The notes below the pieces were generated by a model. It saw only the letters and a list, made by a program, of their open reading frames with translations, was not told the origin of the DNA and did not search any database. Of a stretch of 64,000 nucleotides of DNA, positions 25,201 through 35,452 are shown in pieces. Numbering within the stretch: the first letter of the stretch is position 1; every line of letters begins with the position of its first letter. Both the position numbers and the translations under genes were made by a program. The DNA is from Limnomonas spitsbergensis (lineage: Eukaryota; Chlorophyta; Chlorophyceae; Chlamydomonadales), in the NCBI GenBank assembly GCA_037349105.1, contig JAYJMM010000100.1, positions 2,195,001 through 2,259,000 of the forward strand. The letters run 5' to 3'.

Positions 25201-28200
25201 TACATTAGACTGCCTGCGTGCCACCACTCCCACCTCCAATGTGCTCTGTTCCACAATGCTGCCCTGGTCGCCGAACGGCTGCTTTCACGCTTAACCCTTA
25301 GACCGGAATAAATTAGATTGCCTGCATGCCGCCATTCTCACCTCTAATGTACTCTGTTCCACAAAAATGCCCTGGTCGCCATACGGCTGCCTGAGCATCC
25401 TTGTCCTCATCTCCACACCCAGGCTGAGCAGGCGACCTCTGAACGTCCCCTTGAACTGTGACCAGTGAAATAGAAGCTGCAGGATTTCTGTTTATTATTA
25501 TAGTTCAAGGACTGCGAATTTATGATCCTCGTCCTCATCTCCACACCCAGGCTGAGCAGATGCTTTACAATCGTCTTCCGCATCTGCACAACGAGGCTGA
25601 GCAGGGGCCTCTAAGCCCCCTAACACAGTGACCAGCGGAAGTAAAAGCCGCAGGACTCATGGTTTTTATTTTGTATGGTATAAAGATTTTGACCCCCCTC
25701 TGCCTCTCCATGCCCAGTCTGAGCAGGAGGCCTCTAAGCGTCCCCTTCAAATGCGTCAGGGGGGAATAGGAGCTGCGCCTCTCTCCTGCCGCTCACATTC
25801 CTAGTCGGCAGCCGCGTCCTCCATTAGGGCCTCAGACTTACGCCTGCCCCCTTGCGGAGGCTGCTTTTCCGAAGGCGGTTAGCAACCCTTGTCTTCTGGA
25901 GCCCATAGTCATTCCTTTCTTTAAAAGCCACTCCTACTCGCGGAGTTGCAAGATGTAAGTTTTCTATTTTACGACCCTCTTCCACGTAAGCACGCCGGGG
26001 CTGGAAAGTCCCCTTTCAATGCAACCAGCAAACTTAATAATTGCAAGGTGCGTACTTTATGTTTGATACTTTACGATCCTTTTCCAAATATACGGTAACG
26101 GCGCGGATGTGGCTTCGGCCCAGGCTGCGCTGTTTCCTTAACTCTCACGCCTCCAACGGGGCATACCTTTCTTTCTTTCTTTCCAGATGCACCCACCAAG
26201 GCAGAGCAGGCGGCCCCCAAACGTCCCGGTGAATTGTGGCCAGCGAGAAGGAAAGGGTGTTAGTAGTGAGCCTATGGTTCACGACCCAAACAAAAAACGC
26301 AAGAAATAAACCGGAGGAGCACTACTTCAGTATGCGTGTGCTTCTGTGCATGTCTTCCTTTTATTTTTGCACTTGGCCTGCGATCCCAATCGGTTTGTGC
26401 ATACCTGGCTGGATGCCTGACAGTAGCTGCGATCCCAATCGGCCTGACAGTAGCTGCCAGGCATCCAGCCAGGTATGCACAAACACGCACATTAGTACGA
26501 TTACAGGTACCACTATTTTTTTTACTGTTTACAGGACCCGTAACCATTCGCACCAAGAATACCCCGACACGGTGCCACATCCACATTCACACATATCTGT
26601 ACCTCCGTTTTAACATCCGTACCTCTGTCTAAACATCCGTACCTCCGTCTAAACATCCGTACCTCCGTCTAAACATCCGTACCTCCGTCTAAACATCCGT
26701 ACCTCCGTCTAAACATCCGTACCTCCGTCTAAACATCCGTACCTCCGTCTAAACATCCGTACCTCCGTCTAAACATCCGTACCTCCGTCTAAACATCCGT
26801 ACCTCCGTCTAAACATCCGTACCTCCGTCTAAACATCCGTACCTCCGTCTAAACATCCGTACCTCCGTGTCTCTGTACCTCCATCTACCTCCGTCTGCAC
26901 ATATCCGTACCTCTGTCTGCACAGTCTTGAAGCAGCCCCACACCGGCCAGCGCTGCGGGCGCTCCATGTCGCAGAGGCCGGAGACACTTTGCCGCCCTGC
27001 TGTCCAGCTGCTGCTGCCGCTGCCGCTGCTGGGGTTGCCACCACCACAGCTGCTGCTACTCTTGTTGTTGTTGTTGCTTGGGTTGCTACTACTGCTGGTG
27101 TTTTTGCTGCCCTTGTTGCTATTCTGTTGGCCGAGCCAAGCCCAGGGCCAGCTGGCAGCCAAACCCGAGGCGAGGCGGTTGTTCCCCGGTTTGTCGGATG
27201 AGTTGCTGCTTCTCTTCTCACAAACGGTGGCACAGGTGCTGCATCGACCGGACGAGGTGTTGCAGAACGAGTTGCCCTGGCAGCGAGGGGTGCGCGCTAG
27301 GGCGGCCTGCAGGGGGACAATCAGCGGCAGTAATTCAGAGGGACCATTTGTGTACCCGATTTGCATATTTGGTTTGACCGGTACAATATGTTCACCACTT
27401 TTCACTATAATTTCTCCAAATTTCGAACTCGGTTTTCACTAGAATTTCTCCAGATTTGTACCCTGTTGCAAGAAAACATTACACACCAGTGCCTGCTCAG
27501 ACCCAATAGCATCAGTTTCGAGGATGAACTACGCCTTGTGCGGGGGCAGAGGCCAGAAAAGTGCAGCTGGGGCCCTGGCCGCGTCCCCGCCGCTATGAAA
27601 TAGGCGACGAGGCCTATGCCCCCCCAGCTGATAACTGCCTGCTGGCCATAGTTCAACCAGCGGCCGAATGAACAGTAATAGAATTTTAGTTCAGGGTTTA
27701 GCGTCCAGGTTTTATGCAGCTTGCTGCACTCACTGCATGTATTTAAGTTCCTGGCACATTGATTTAATTAAGGTACATTTGCAATCATTCTCTCATACCC
27801 ATTCATCTATTACTTTGCCGACATGCATCAGGTTCAACCCCACACCTGCATGACCTCCAGGTAGCTGGGAGGCAGCTGGCTCCCGTCGATTGCATTTGTT
27901 TGCAAAACATAACTTAATTTATCAACACAGGTATTGATTTACCTAATGACCAGCATTCACCAGCATGCAGTTATGCATTATCTTGAACCCCACACCTGCA
28001 TAAGCTCCAGGTGGCAGGGAGGCAGCTGGCTCTCGTCGATTGCATTTGTCTGCAACATTGCTACCCTACGAGTTGATATCCCGCCCAAAGAGAGGGAGCC
28101 GGGCCCTTTGTTAATATTTAGTATTATATACCAGCACCGTACTTTTTTTTTAGAGTTTGGAGATTTTTCAAATGGATTTTTTCATGCATTTGGTTTCTTT

Positions 28201-31200
28201 TTTACTTAAAAAGTTTTTTAGACACAAAATTTAAAAGTGTTTGCATCATTATCAAAAAATTTAAAAGCTTACTAGAAGATATCTGGAAGATTTGTTTCTT
28301 TACTTTCTTATATTCTTTATTGATTTTTATTAGTAAAACTAAAAAATTCTAGTTTAGTTAAATTTTTTGAGTTTGTAAAATTTTGAAAGACCAGCTAAGC
28401 GATTGACCATGCAAAATCTTATGGCAAGGCTTTATAAGATTCTGCATTGATAAGATCTTACTTGGCCTAATCTTGTTTTTAGCTACGCTAAGCGATTGAC
28501 AATGTTTTAAATGTAACAGATTTTAAAACAGCTTTGCTGCGAAATATATTATATTTTTGGACAACAAAGTTGTAATAGTAATGTTTTTATAAGATTTTCC
28601 GCTAAGCAGTTTTTAAAATTTAAGACAGAAAAAAAGTTTATAATTTTTCCCCCCAACATCATTACTTTTAAAATCATATTTGATTAAATCAGAGTCATTT
28701 CCGCTGTGGACGCGGTCCGCCCGGTTACGTCCGGCATGCACCAGCATGCAATCATGTATTCCTTTGAACCCCACACCTGCATGAGATCCAAGTAGTTGGG
28801 AGGCAGCTGACTGTCGCCGTGCAGAAATAGGAACCAGCAGGGGCTGCGGCCGGGCTGAGACATGGGGGACCGCTTCTGTGCAGTGGTAATAATGGTGGGA
28901 GGAGGAGGAGGAAGAGGAGGAGGAGGGGGGGGGCTGGGATATAAATACATGCAGAAACAGGAACCAGCTTCAGGAGCCGCGGCCGAGCTGTGACATGGGG
29001 GACCGCTTCTGTGCAGTGTGTAAGAGTAATAAGGGTGGGAGGAGGAGGAGGAGGAGGAGGAGAAGGAGGAGGAGGAGGAGGAGGAGGAGGAGGAGGAGGA
29101 GGAGGAGGAGGAGGAGGAGGAGGAGGAGGAGGAGGAGGAGGAGGAGGAGGAGGAGGGGGGCTGGGATATAAAGACATGCAGAAATATAAACCATCTTTCG
29201 GTGGCACAGCCAGGCTGAGACATGGGGGGCCGTTTCTGTGTAAGAGTAATAATGGTGGGAGGAGGAGGAAGAGGAGGAGGAGGAGGAGGAGGGGGTGCCT
29301 GGTATACAGAAACAAGAACCGTCTTTAGGTGGCGCAGAGACCACTTAAATGCAAGAGAGATCATGGTGGGAGGAGGAGGAGGAGGGGGAGGGGGGTATAA
29401 ATGGTTGCAGAAATAGGAACCAGCGGGAGCCGCCGGGGCTGCAGCTGCTGAGGCTGTGAGGCATGTTGAATTGCTTATTTGCAAGGGATAGTGGTGGGAA
29501 GAGGAGGAGGGGGGTGGGGGGGTGAGAAATGAAGTCATGCAGACACGGAAAGGAACAGGTGCCGCGGTGGGGCTGTGATTTATAGAAAGCATGGAGACTT
29601 TCCTTGGCACCCTGCTTGGCACCTTACCAAACTGCCTCTATCTGGTGGGAATGTGTGAATAGAGGGAGATGCAGAGGAGAAAGGCACTATATATGAACTG
29701 GAAGAAAGCTGCAGCAGCTGGGAAGCCACTAAGAGGACGGAGAAGGTCAAGCCCCTTACTTTCCACCTGACCCAACTGATTTTGTTACAGGCAAAGGGCA
29801 ATGCAGGGGGTGGGTGGGGGCAGGGCAGTTTGTCGTCAAGGTATTCTGTTTGCTTCAGTCTTCAGCTATGCGTCAGCTACATGTCAGCTCGATGTCAGTT
29901 ACATATCAGCTGCACTCCAGCTTCTCGCCCGAGGCGTCCCGCATGGCCTGCCCTGCTGTTTGGGCCGCCGGCCATGGTCTGGTCGAGGTTTGGTCCAATA
30001 TATATTTTTCGCCGGGACGCGACCCACCGAAGGTGACTTCCAAGACATAAAGGAAATGCTGGGGTCATTACAGTGTGATTCCCCCAGTAAAGTGTGACCC
30101 CTTAGTAAAGCGTGATTCCCCTGGCAAAGTGTGATTCCCCTACCACAGGTTCGGTTGGAACCGAAACCTGACCGGCCTACAGAGATGCAGGCCTAAGCAG
30201 CATGGCTGCCAGTGCATGGAGCTTTTAGCCAGAGTCCAAGGGGTAGCTGAAATGTAGCTGACATGCAGCGGAAATAAATTGAGATGCAGAATAAATGGAG
30301 CCCAGACGCTCCTATTGAATGGATTTTTCATACCCGAGGGAAGGTAAATCAAATCCATGGTAGACAACCCTTCTTGCTAGACCTATATTGCAGAAGCCTT
30401 AATCAGGCCCGCCATCCTGCATCGAGTTGCACAGCATGCGAGCACATGCATGGCGGTGCATGGTCGTGAATGAAAGGATGCTCGCATGTGTGCATGATGC
30501 CCCTTACCGTTGCTGCTGATGAGGCTCGCCATCCTGCGTTGAGTTGCCTGCCCCGTCCCCGCCCGCAAGAGATGACCTGCTTGGCATGCAATAATGGGCA
30601 TGGGCAGTGCATGGGTGATGAATACCACTCACGCATGGGCGGTGCATGGGCGGAGCATGGGTAGTGCATAGGTGATTGATGCCACTCACACATGGGCGGT
30701 GCATGGGTAGTGCATGGGTGATTCATGTCACTCACGCATGGGCGGTGCATGGGCAGTGCATGGGTAATTGATGCCACTCACGCATGGGCGGTGCATGGGC
30801 AGTGCATGGGTGATTGATGCCACTCCCGCATGGGCGGTGCATGGGCAGTGCATGGGTGATTGATGTCACTCACGCATGGGCGGTGCATGGGCAGTGCATG
30901 GGTGATTGTCACTCACGCATGGGCAGTGCATGGGCAGTGCATGGGTGATTGATGCCACTCACGCATGGGCGGAGCATAGGTGATTGATATCACTCACACA
31001 TGGGCGGTGCATGGGTAGTGCATGGGTGATTGATGCCACTCACACATGGGCGGTGCATGGGTAGTGCATGGGTGATTCATGCCACTCACGCATGGGCGGT
31101 GCAAGGGCAGTGCATGGGTGATTGATGTCACTCACGCATGGGCGGAGCATATGTGATTGATGTAACTCACACATGGGCGGTGTATGGGTAGTACATGGGT

Positions 31201-34200
31201 GATTGACGCCACTCCGCATGGCCGTGCATAGGCGGAGCATGGGTGACAGCGGCTACTTACCAATGGGCGGTGCATGGACAGTGCATGGGAGGTGTGTGCA
31301 TGGGAGGTGTATGGGAGGTGCATGGGAGGTGCATGCATTGGTGACGCATACATGGGCAGTGCATGGGCAGTGCATGCATGGGCGGTGCATGAGCGGGCCA
31401 TAGATGGTGCATGGGCAGTGCTCGAGCAGTGCATGGGTAGTGCATGGGCAGTGCACGGGCGGTGCTCGTGCGGTGCACAAGCGATACATGGGCGGTGCAT
31501 GGGCGTTGCACGGGCGGTGCTCGGGTGGTGCATGGGCGGTGCACGGGCGGTGTATGGGCAGTGCACAGGCGGTGCTCGGGCGGTGCACGGGCGGTACAGG
31601 CGTTGCATGGGTAGTGCACAGGCGGTGCTCGGGTGGTGCTCAGGCGGTGCGTGGGCGGTGCACGGGCGGTGCATGAGCGGTGCACGGGCGGTGCACGGGC
31701 GGTGCATGGGCGGTGCATGGGCAGTGCACAGGCGGTGCTCGGGTGGTGCTCGGGCGGTGCATGGGCGGTGCACGGGGTGCACGGGCGGTGCACAGGCGGT
31801 GCATGGGCGGTGCATGGGCAGTGCACAGGCGGTGCTTGGGTGGTGCTCGGGCGGTGCATGGGCGGTGCACGGGGTGCACGGGCGGTGCACGGGCGGTGCA
31901 TGGGCGGTGCATGGGCAGTGCACAGGCGGTGCTCGGGTGGTGCTCGGGCGGTGCATGGGCGGTGCACGGGGTGCACGGGCGGTGCACGGGCGGTGCACGG
32001 GCGGTGCATGGGCGGTGCAGGGGCAGTGCACAGGCGGTGCTCGGTTGGTGCTCGGGCGGTGCATGGGCGGTACGGTACAGGCTTAACCAGATTGTGCAAT
32101 CAATGTACTACGGTGCAACATGATAAGGGACCGCTTTAGACGTTTTGTGCTACCATGAGCCCATGGCACACTTGGCCGCAGCAGTGCCTACCTTTGCCCC
32201 GCTCTTGCGCGCCTTGTCCTGAGTACCGTCAGTGCTGCCACCGTCCGCCACCACAACTTCCACGAGTCCAGCGTCACGCCGCACACTGCTTGGGCAGAGA
32301 AGCAAATGAACCACTGAATACAAAAGTATATGAAGCCCTGTGCAGCGCTCATGCTCTTGGGCATAATTGCTTGGGGAGAGAAGCAAATGAACCACTGAAT
32401 ACAAAAGTATGAAAATGGAAAGCCTACGCCCTAAACAACTTCAGGCCAGATGTTCCAAAGATGTGCATGAGGCCCTGCGCAGCAGCGTATGAGCTTATGT
32501 CCTTGGGGATACTTGCATGAACAACTGAATACAAAAGTATGAAATGGAAAGCCTACATCCTCAACAACTTCAGGCCAGATGTTCCAAAGATGTGCATGGA
32601 GCCCTGCGCAGCAGCGTATGTTCTTAAGCTCTTGGGGATACTTGCATGAACAACTGAATACAAAACATTTAAATGGAAACCCCTGACCCCGAAACAGCTG
32701 TATAGTGTATGGTAGTTGTTCCGATGATGTGCATGAAGCCCTGTGCGGCGCTTGTTTCCTAGGGCATAAAAAATTGCATGGACATGTAAATTAAACCGGT
32801 CAAAATGGCAACCCTGAACCAACCCCCTACCAACTTGTACATCTTCCAAAGATGTGCAATCGTGCATGAAGCCCTGTGCGGCGCTCATGCCCTTGGGCAT
32901 AATGGCAAGGACACATAAATCAAATGATCAATATGGAAATCCTTGACCTCCTTCACAACTGGTGGATCTTCCAAAGATGTGCATACAGCCCCATGCAGAA
33001 CAGCTCATGTGTTTGAGCGTAATTGCATGGCAAGTCCATAAAATAAAATGAAACCCTCGGAGGCTGAACAGGAACCTTTTGTTCACTTGAGTGCACACCA
33101 GTGCCCAGTGCAGTGCTCGCGTGTCGAAAATAATTCATGGCAGGCGATGAACTACAACCCCGCGGAGGCTGAACAGGAACCTTTTGTTCACTTGAGTGCA
33201 CACCAGTGCCCATCAAACAGTACGCGGCATGTTGCTTGAACGTAATGGCATGACGGGCCATCGAAATATGACCCTCGGAATGTATGTGTATATATATACA
33301 ATGGTATGCTATCCATGGAACCACTGCTCGCACAGAGGACACGAGGCCCTCTCTACTCTTTAGCAGGCGCCTGGCTGATGGCCGCCTAGCAGGCGGCCAT
33401 CAGCCGTCACTGTAGGGCTGCACCATGCGCTGCTTGGCAGAGTTAGTTGCATGAAACAAACAACGCTAATGAAATCCAGAGAACATACAAAGGAAGGCAT
33501 GGGTATGAACCAAAGGGGAGTGGACATTTTGAACAGACCCTACCCTAACACTGTTTAAACAAATAACCTAAATCCGGGGAAACTAAAAAGAAAGGATCGG
33601 GTGTAAACCTGAAGGGTGTAAAACTGAGGGTGTGTGAAGCTGAGCGGTGTGAACCTGAGGGGGTGTGATCCTGAGGGGTGTGAACGTGAGGGGTGTGAAC
33701 ATAGGCCCTAGAGCCTCACCTGGCAATGGAGCTCACGATATTGTCGGCCTCGTTCTGAAGGCAGCGGCACAAATACAGGTCAGGTGAAACAGACTTGGTA
33801 GATAAATAAATGAATACGCAAACAAGCGAGTGGATTAAGAAAGCCACCCATTTTGGCTGAAGCATGAGACGTGGCCACCGTGACCACCTCGATCACCATG
33901 GGCACACAGGGAGCCCCCTCCCTGTTAAGGAGACCTGCTGACAGGAGGACTCAGGGCTCGACGTTTCAAATCGTGGTTTAGGGTTTATAATAAATAGATT
34001 AATACACCCTGGGGCATGGATTAAGGAAGCCACCCGTTCGGCTGTAGCACTAGGTGGGCTACCAGGCTTAGGGTTAACAGTACAGGAAGGATGGCAGCCA
34101 TTAAGGCCTGCTGTCAGGCAGTCTTGTTGGCTGGGTGCCCTCTAACCAATCTTTCCCCTATGTGCCCAACGGTGGGTGCTTCCTGTCCATGTGCATGCAT

Positions 34201-35193
34201 CATCCCCCCATGCGTTCAACCCTCCCTCCTTCCCCACCAATAAGGGTGCCCAGGCCATGCATGAAACCCACACATGCAAGACATGACCCTGAGCATGCAA
34301 TCTTCCCATGCAAGAACTCACCCATGCAGGCAGTGTTCCCATGCAAGAACTCACCCATGCAGGCAGTGTTCCCATGCAAGTACTCACCCATGCAGGCAGT
34401 GTTCCCATGCAAGTACTCAACCATGCTTGCCTCCTCCCCATGCCATCACTCTCCCATGCTTGTAGCCTCCCCATGCATGCTGTCTCCCCAAGCAAGCACT
34501 CCACCCTGCCTGCAGTCCCCCCATGCAAGCTCTTAACCATGCATGCAGTGTCTCCATGCAAGTAGTCTCCCTAAACATGCAGTCTCCACTTGCATGCACT
34601 GACCCATGCATTAAGTCTCCCCATGCGTTCAACGTTCAACGTCCGCTCTCCCATGCATGCGCTCTCCCCATACTTGCACACTCCCCATGCATTCTCCCCA
34701 TGCATACCCTCTCCCGATGCATATACTTCCCCATGCATGCACTCCTCCCATGCTTGCACTCACCCAGTGTCCCTCCTCCTCGTGTCCCTTCCGCTCCCTC
34801 AGTTGATGGCTTTGCATGGATTGTATGCACTCCCCTCACATGTCGCCATGCAACGCCCAAAGTGTCCCCATGCATGGATTGTATGCACTCCCCTCACATG
34901 TCGCCATGCAACGCCCAAAGTGTCCCCATGCATGGCTTGTATGCACTCCCCTCACATGTCGCCATGCAACGCCCAAAGTGTCCCCATGCATGGATTGTAT
35001 GCACTCCCCTCACATGTCGCCATGCAACGCCCAAAGTGTCCCCATGCATGGATTGTATGCACTCCCCTCACATGTCGCCATGCAACGCCCAAAGTGTCCC
35101 CATGCATGCGCTCCCCTCACGCAGAACCATGTGCCTCACCAACGTCGGAATGACGACGCAGATATGGATGGGGGACTCTTGCGGTGGGGCCAT
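15934..35193 (-). CDS. Family 2 glycosyltransferase, 9 exons over 19 kb
   Basis: Minus-strand exons 5' to 3': 35193-35140, 33754-33720, 32285-32192, 30576-30508, 28875-28777, about 27306-27226 (least certain), 25455-25342, 17133-17021, 16051-15934. Phases match at every junction, giving about 258 residues. In order they encode MAPPQESPIHICVVIPTL, NEADNIVSSIA, VEVVVADGGSTDGT (GT-A nucleotide-sugar binding), GRGRGRQLNAGWRA, WFLFLHGDSQLPPNY, MRTRMLRQPYGDQGIF, LGGFKEWPLLEDVELVERL and FLLNQAVLLGYRLGVDVH before TAG. This is the motif order of compact GT2 enzymes of the TIGR04283 type. The enzyme probably transfers a sugar from a nucleotide donor; its acceptor is unknown and no membrane segment is obvious. 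The exon 6 donor (GTTTGT) is weak, but an exon of that kind is needed to fill the family alignment. Confidence 0.88.
16215..16264. repeat. (CAG)n trinucleotide run
   Basis: About 15 CAG units follow a shorter CAG-rich stretch. It lies just upstream of the last glycosyltransferase exon in the transcribed sense, as (CTG)n in intron 8. Confidence 0.9.
16535..16930 (-). repeat. Decayed copies of glycosyltransferase exon 8
   Basis: Three decayed copies of the exon at 17021-17133 lie near 16535-16610, 16660-16720 and 16880-16935. They share the order GTACAACGGTGCRTC, then GATGGCAG-like, then TTCAGC-like motifs on the plus strand. A further partial copy of its acceptor side (AAGGGCCTGCC, then GTACA) lies at 17234-17262. 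Between them, 16788-16852 is a ~17-bp CTCCACCCCTCACCCCC repeat. Confidence 0.65.
17469..24886. repeat. 30-bp minisatellite, ~7.4 kb, in an intron
   Basis: Roughly 245 units are present. The consensus begins CCATAAGCATGAACC, continues with a C-run or CCGCCC, and ends AGATTAATTA. Main variants are TTAATTA or TTGATTA, CCGCCC or CCCCCC, and C-runs usually 6-8 long but reaching about 20 at 23442-23463. Because 30 is divisible by 3 and the unit lacks stops in some frames, both strands show long false open frames. The array lies wholly in intron 7 of the glycosyltransferase, between exons 25342 and 17133. Internal higher-order duplication is visible: rare variants repeat 1256 bp apart (ATACG at 19707 and 20963) and 210 bp apart (CTATAAG at 23861 and 24071). 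Confidence 0.97.
24945..25395 (-). repeat. Exon 7 and three decayed copies of its GDQ half
   Basis: On the minus strand the GGCGACCA core of the PYGDQ motif occurs four times, near 24980, 25133, 25267 and 25375, spaced about 110-150 bp. Only the 25375 copy is joined to the intact exon 7. The others read PFGDQ, a truncated form and PCGDQGMFVEQ. The flanking intron sequence after the donor is copied with them. Confidence 0.75.
25396..26240 (-). repeat. Decayed copies of the 5' half of exon 7
   Basis: Upstream of exon 7 in the transcribed sense, about five decayed ~140-bp copies carry its FKGTFRGRLLSLG half together with the acceptor tract (motif GCTCAGCCTGGGTGTGGAGA in the real exon). They are near 25565-25640, 25690-25765, 25980-26035 and 26190-26240. 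A dispersed repeat copy with a CTTT tail (26098-26187) interrupts the series. Confidence 0.6.
26393..26484. repeat. Perfect 27-bp inverted repeat
   Basis: 26393-26419 and 26458-26484 are exact reverse complements, separated by 38 bp; the left arm starts GTTTGTGCATACCTGG. Inside and beside it, GATCCCAATCGG and CTGACAGTAGCTG occur as direct repeats. It lies in intron 6 of the glycosyltransferase. It could form a long hairpin in the transcript or be a recent palindromic duplication. Confidence 0.9.
26600..26868. repeat. 20-bp tandem array, about 13 copies
   Basis: Near-perfect repeats of AAACATCCGTACCTCCGTCT, with slightly diverged units at both ends (to about 26925). The copies are almost identical, implying recent expansion. 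It lies in intron 6 of the glycosyltransferase. Confidence 0.97.
27835..28050 (-). repeat. Two decayed copies of the exon 5 donor region
   Basis: Near 27835-27905 and 27983-28050 the plus strand carries CCCCACACCTGCAT followed by GGGAGGCAGCTGGCTC. This mirrors the donor end of glycosyltransferase exon 5 at 28765-28830. Neither copy keeps the coding frame. Confidence 0.7.
28120..28700. other. AT-rich block in a GC-rich intron
   Basis: About 580 bp are strongly AT-rich with T and A runs and no gene-like frame. GCTAAGCGATTGACNATG occurs twice (near 28394 and 28488), with a shorter GCTAAGC near 28601. The edges are abrupt. The composition recalls algal organelle intergenic DNA, so a nuclear insertion of organelle DNA is a reasonable guess, but no organelle gene is visible. 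Confidence 0.5.
28861..29575 (-). repeat. Five decayed copies of exon 5 with (TCC)n tracts
   Basis: Upstream of glycosyltransferase exon 5 the block of pyrimidine tract, acceptor and exon recurs near 28930-29030, 29160-29240, 29290-29350, 29400-29480 and 29520-29580. On the plus strand the tract is (GGA)n, with one run of about 120 bp at 29034-29155. The copy at 29222 still reads MSQPGCATERWFIFLH. The one at 29000 has a stop. Only 28777-28875 has an intact frame and donor. Confidence 0.8.
30065..30142. repeat. Four short GTGTGATTCCCC repeats
   Basis: About four ~19-bp units built on AAAGTGTGATTCCCC lie in tandem in intron 4 of the glycosyltransferase. Confidence 0.75.
30400..30460 (-). repeat. 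Decayed copy of exon 4
   Basis: On the minus strand this reads VQLDAGWRA, a mutated copy of RQLNAGWRA from the real exon 4 (30508-30576), about 120 bp further along the transcript. It has no matching donor. Confidence 0.75.
30595..31250. repeat. ~46-bp array upstream of exon 4
   Basis: About 14 imperfect units contain CACTCACGCATGGGCGGTGC and GGGTGATTGATG. The array runs almost to the acceptor of glycosyltransferase exon 4 at 30577 and repeats the sequence found just upstream of that acceptor. Confidence 0.9.
31255..32080. repeat. 12-bp array with ~96-bp higher-order units
   Basis: Repeats of GGGCGGTGCATG or GGGCGGTGCACG. CACGGGGTGCAC marks a higher-order unit at about 31771, 31868 and 31964, spaced about 96 bp (8 x 12). 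As 12 is a multiple of 3, long false frames of His, Pro, Cys and Ala appear on both strands. It lies in intron 3 of the glycosyltransferase. Confidence 0.95.
32290..33040. repeat. ~118-bp degenerate tandem units in intron 2
   Basis: About six units contain TTCCAAAGATGTGCATG, GCCCTGTGCGGCGCTCATG and CCTTGGGCATAA-like motifs. The unit nearest exon 3 repeats the acceptor flank (TTCTCTGCCCAAGCAG on the minus strand). Next to it, 33056-33224 is a further duplicated block with CAGGAACCTTTTGTTCACTT. Confidence 0.8.
33373..33405. repeat. Perfect 15-bp stem hairpin
   Basis: GGCTGATGGCCGCCT and its exact reverse complement are separated by AGC. It is in intron 2 of the glycosyltransferase; no function is assigned. 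Confidence 0.85.
33597..33705. repeat. ~16-bp array at the exon 2 donor
   Basis: About seven units built on GAGGGGTGTGAACCT lie directly downstream (minus sense) of the exon 2 donor of the glycosyltransferase. Confidence 0.85.
34305..34440. repeat. 33-bp array in intron 1
   Basis: About four units contain CCCATGCAAGWACTCACCCA and GGCAGTGTT, followed to about 34780 by looser CATGCA-rich repeats. Confidence 0.85.
34806..35104. repeat. 58-bp array beside exon 1
   Basis: Five near-identical 58-bp units (starts 34814, 34872, 34930 and so on) contain CACTCCCCTCACATGTCGCC. The array ends 36 bp from glycosyltransferase exon 1. The sequence just past the exon 1 donor (GTGAGGGGAGCGCAT in minus sense) matches part of the unit, so it probably grew from the donor flank. 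Confidence 0.95.
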
Positions 35194-35452
35194 CCTTCAC
35201 CAAGCCACGGCTATGCTAACTTCCAATCGATGAGGGGCAACAAGAAGCCAATGTTGTCCGTCCCTCGTTGGGGCGGGTGAGGATGTTGAACGGTCGTCCC
35301 GAGGTACAAGCGGATGTGGATCTTGGGGCTGGCTGGCAGATCTGTATTTCCGATTCACAGCGTCTGGCCTTTTGAAAAATACGGTTAAGTGGATGTGCAG
35401 ATTACGATGTGACAGTAAGTATCAACCACAGCGGAGGCTCTCTTTGCCCGCA
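35194..35452. promoter_or_regulatory. Candidate bidirectional promoter
   Basis: Only ~260 bp separate the glycosyltransferase start codon (minus, 35193) from the first plausible start on the plus strand (35453). Both genes would have to use this interval. No TATA box or known element is recognised; the call rests on gene arrangement. Confidence 0.35.

Noticed and set aside
26867..27442. A plus-strand Leu-rich frame that looks like a membrane segment
   Set aside because: Its Leu run comes from a CTG/TTG simple repeat. The complementary strand carries the proposed glycosyltransferase exon 6.
28684..29622. A 312-codon minus frame with poly-Ser/Pro/Leu
   Set aside because: Only its end (28777-28875) is a real exon; the rest is (TCC)n tracts and decayed exon copies.
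31132..32139. His/Pro/Cys-rich and Gly/Ala-rich open frames on both strands
   Set aside because: The 12-bp unit is a multiple of three, so all frames stay open; the array is in intron 3 of the glycosyltransferase.
34135..35280. Plus-strand frames of 133-236 codons with CMDCMHSPHMSPCNAQSVP repeats
   Set aside because: They are readings of the 33-bp and 58-bp arrays in intron 1 of the minus-strand glycosyltransferase; the end of one overlaps its exon 1 in antisense.
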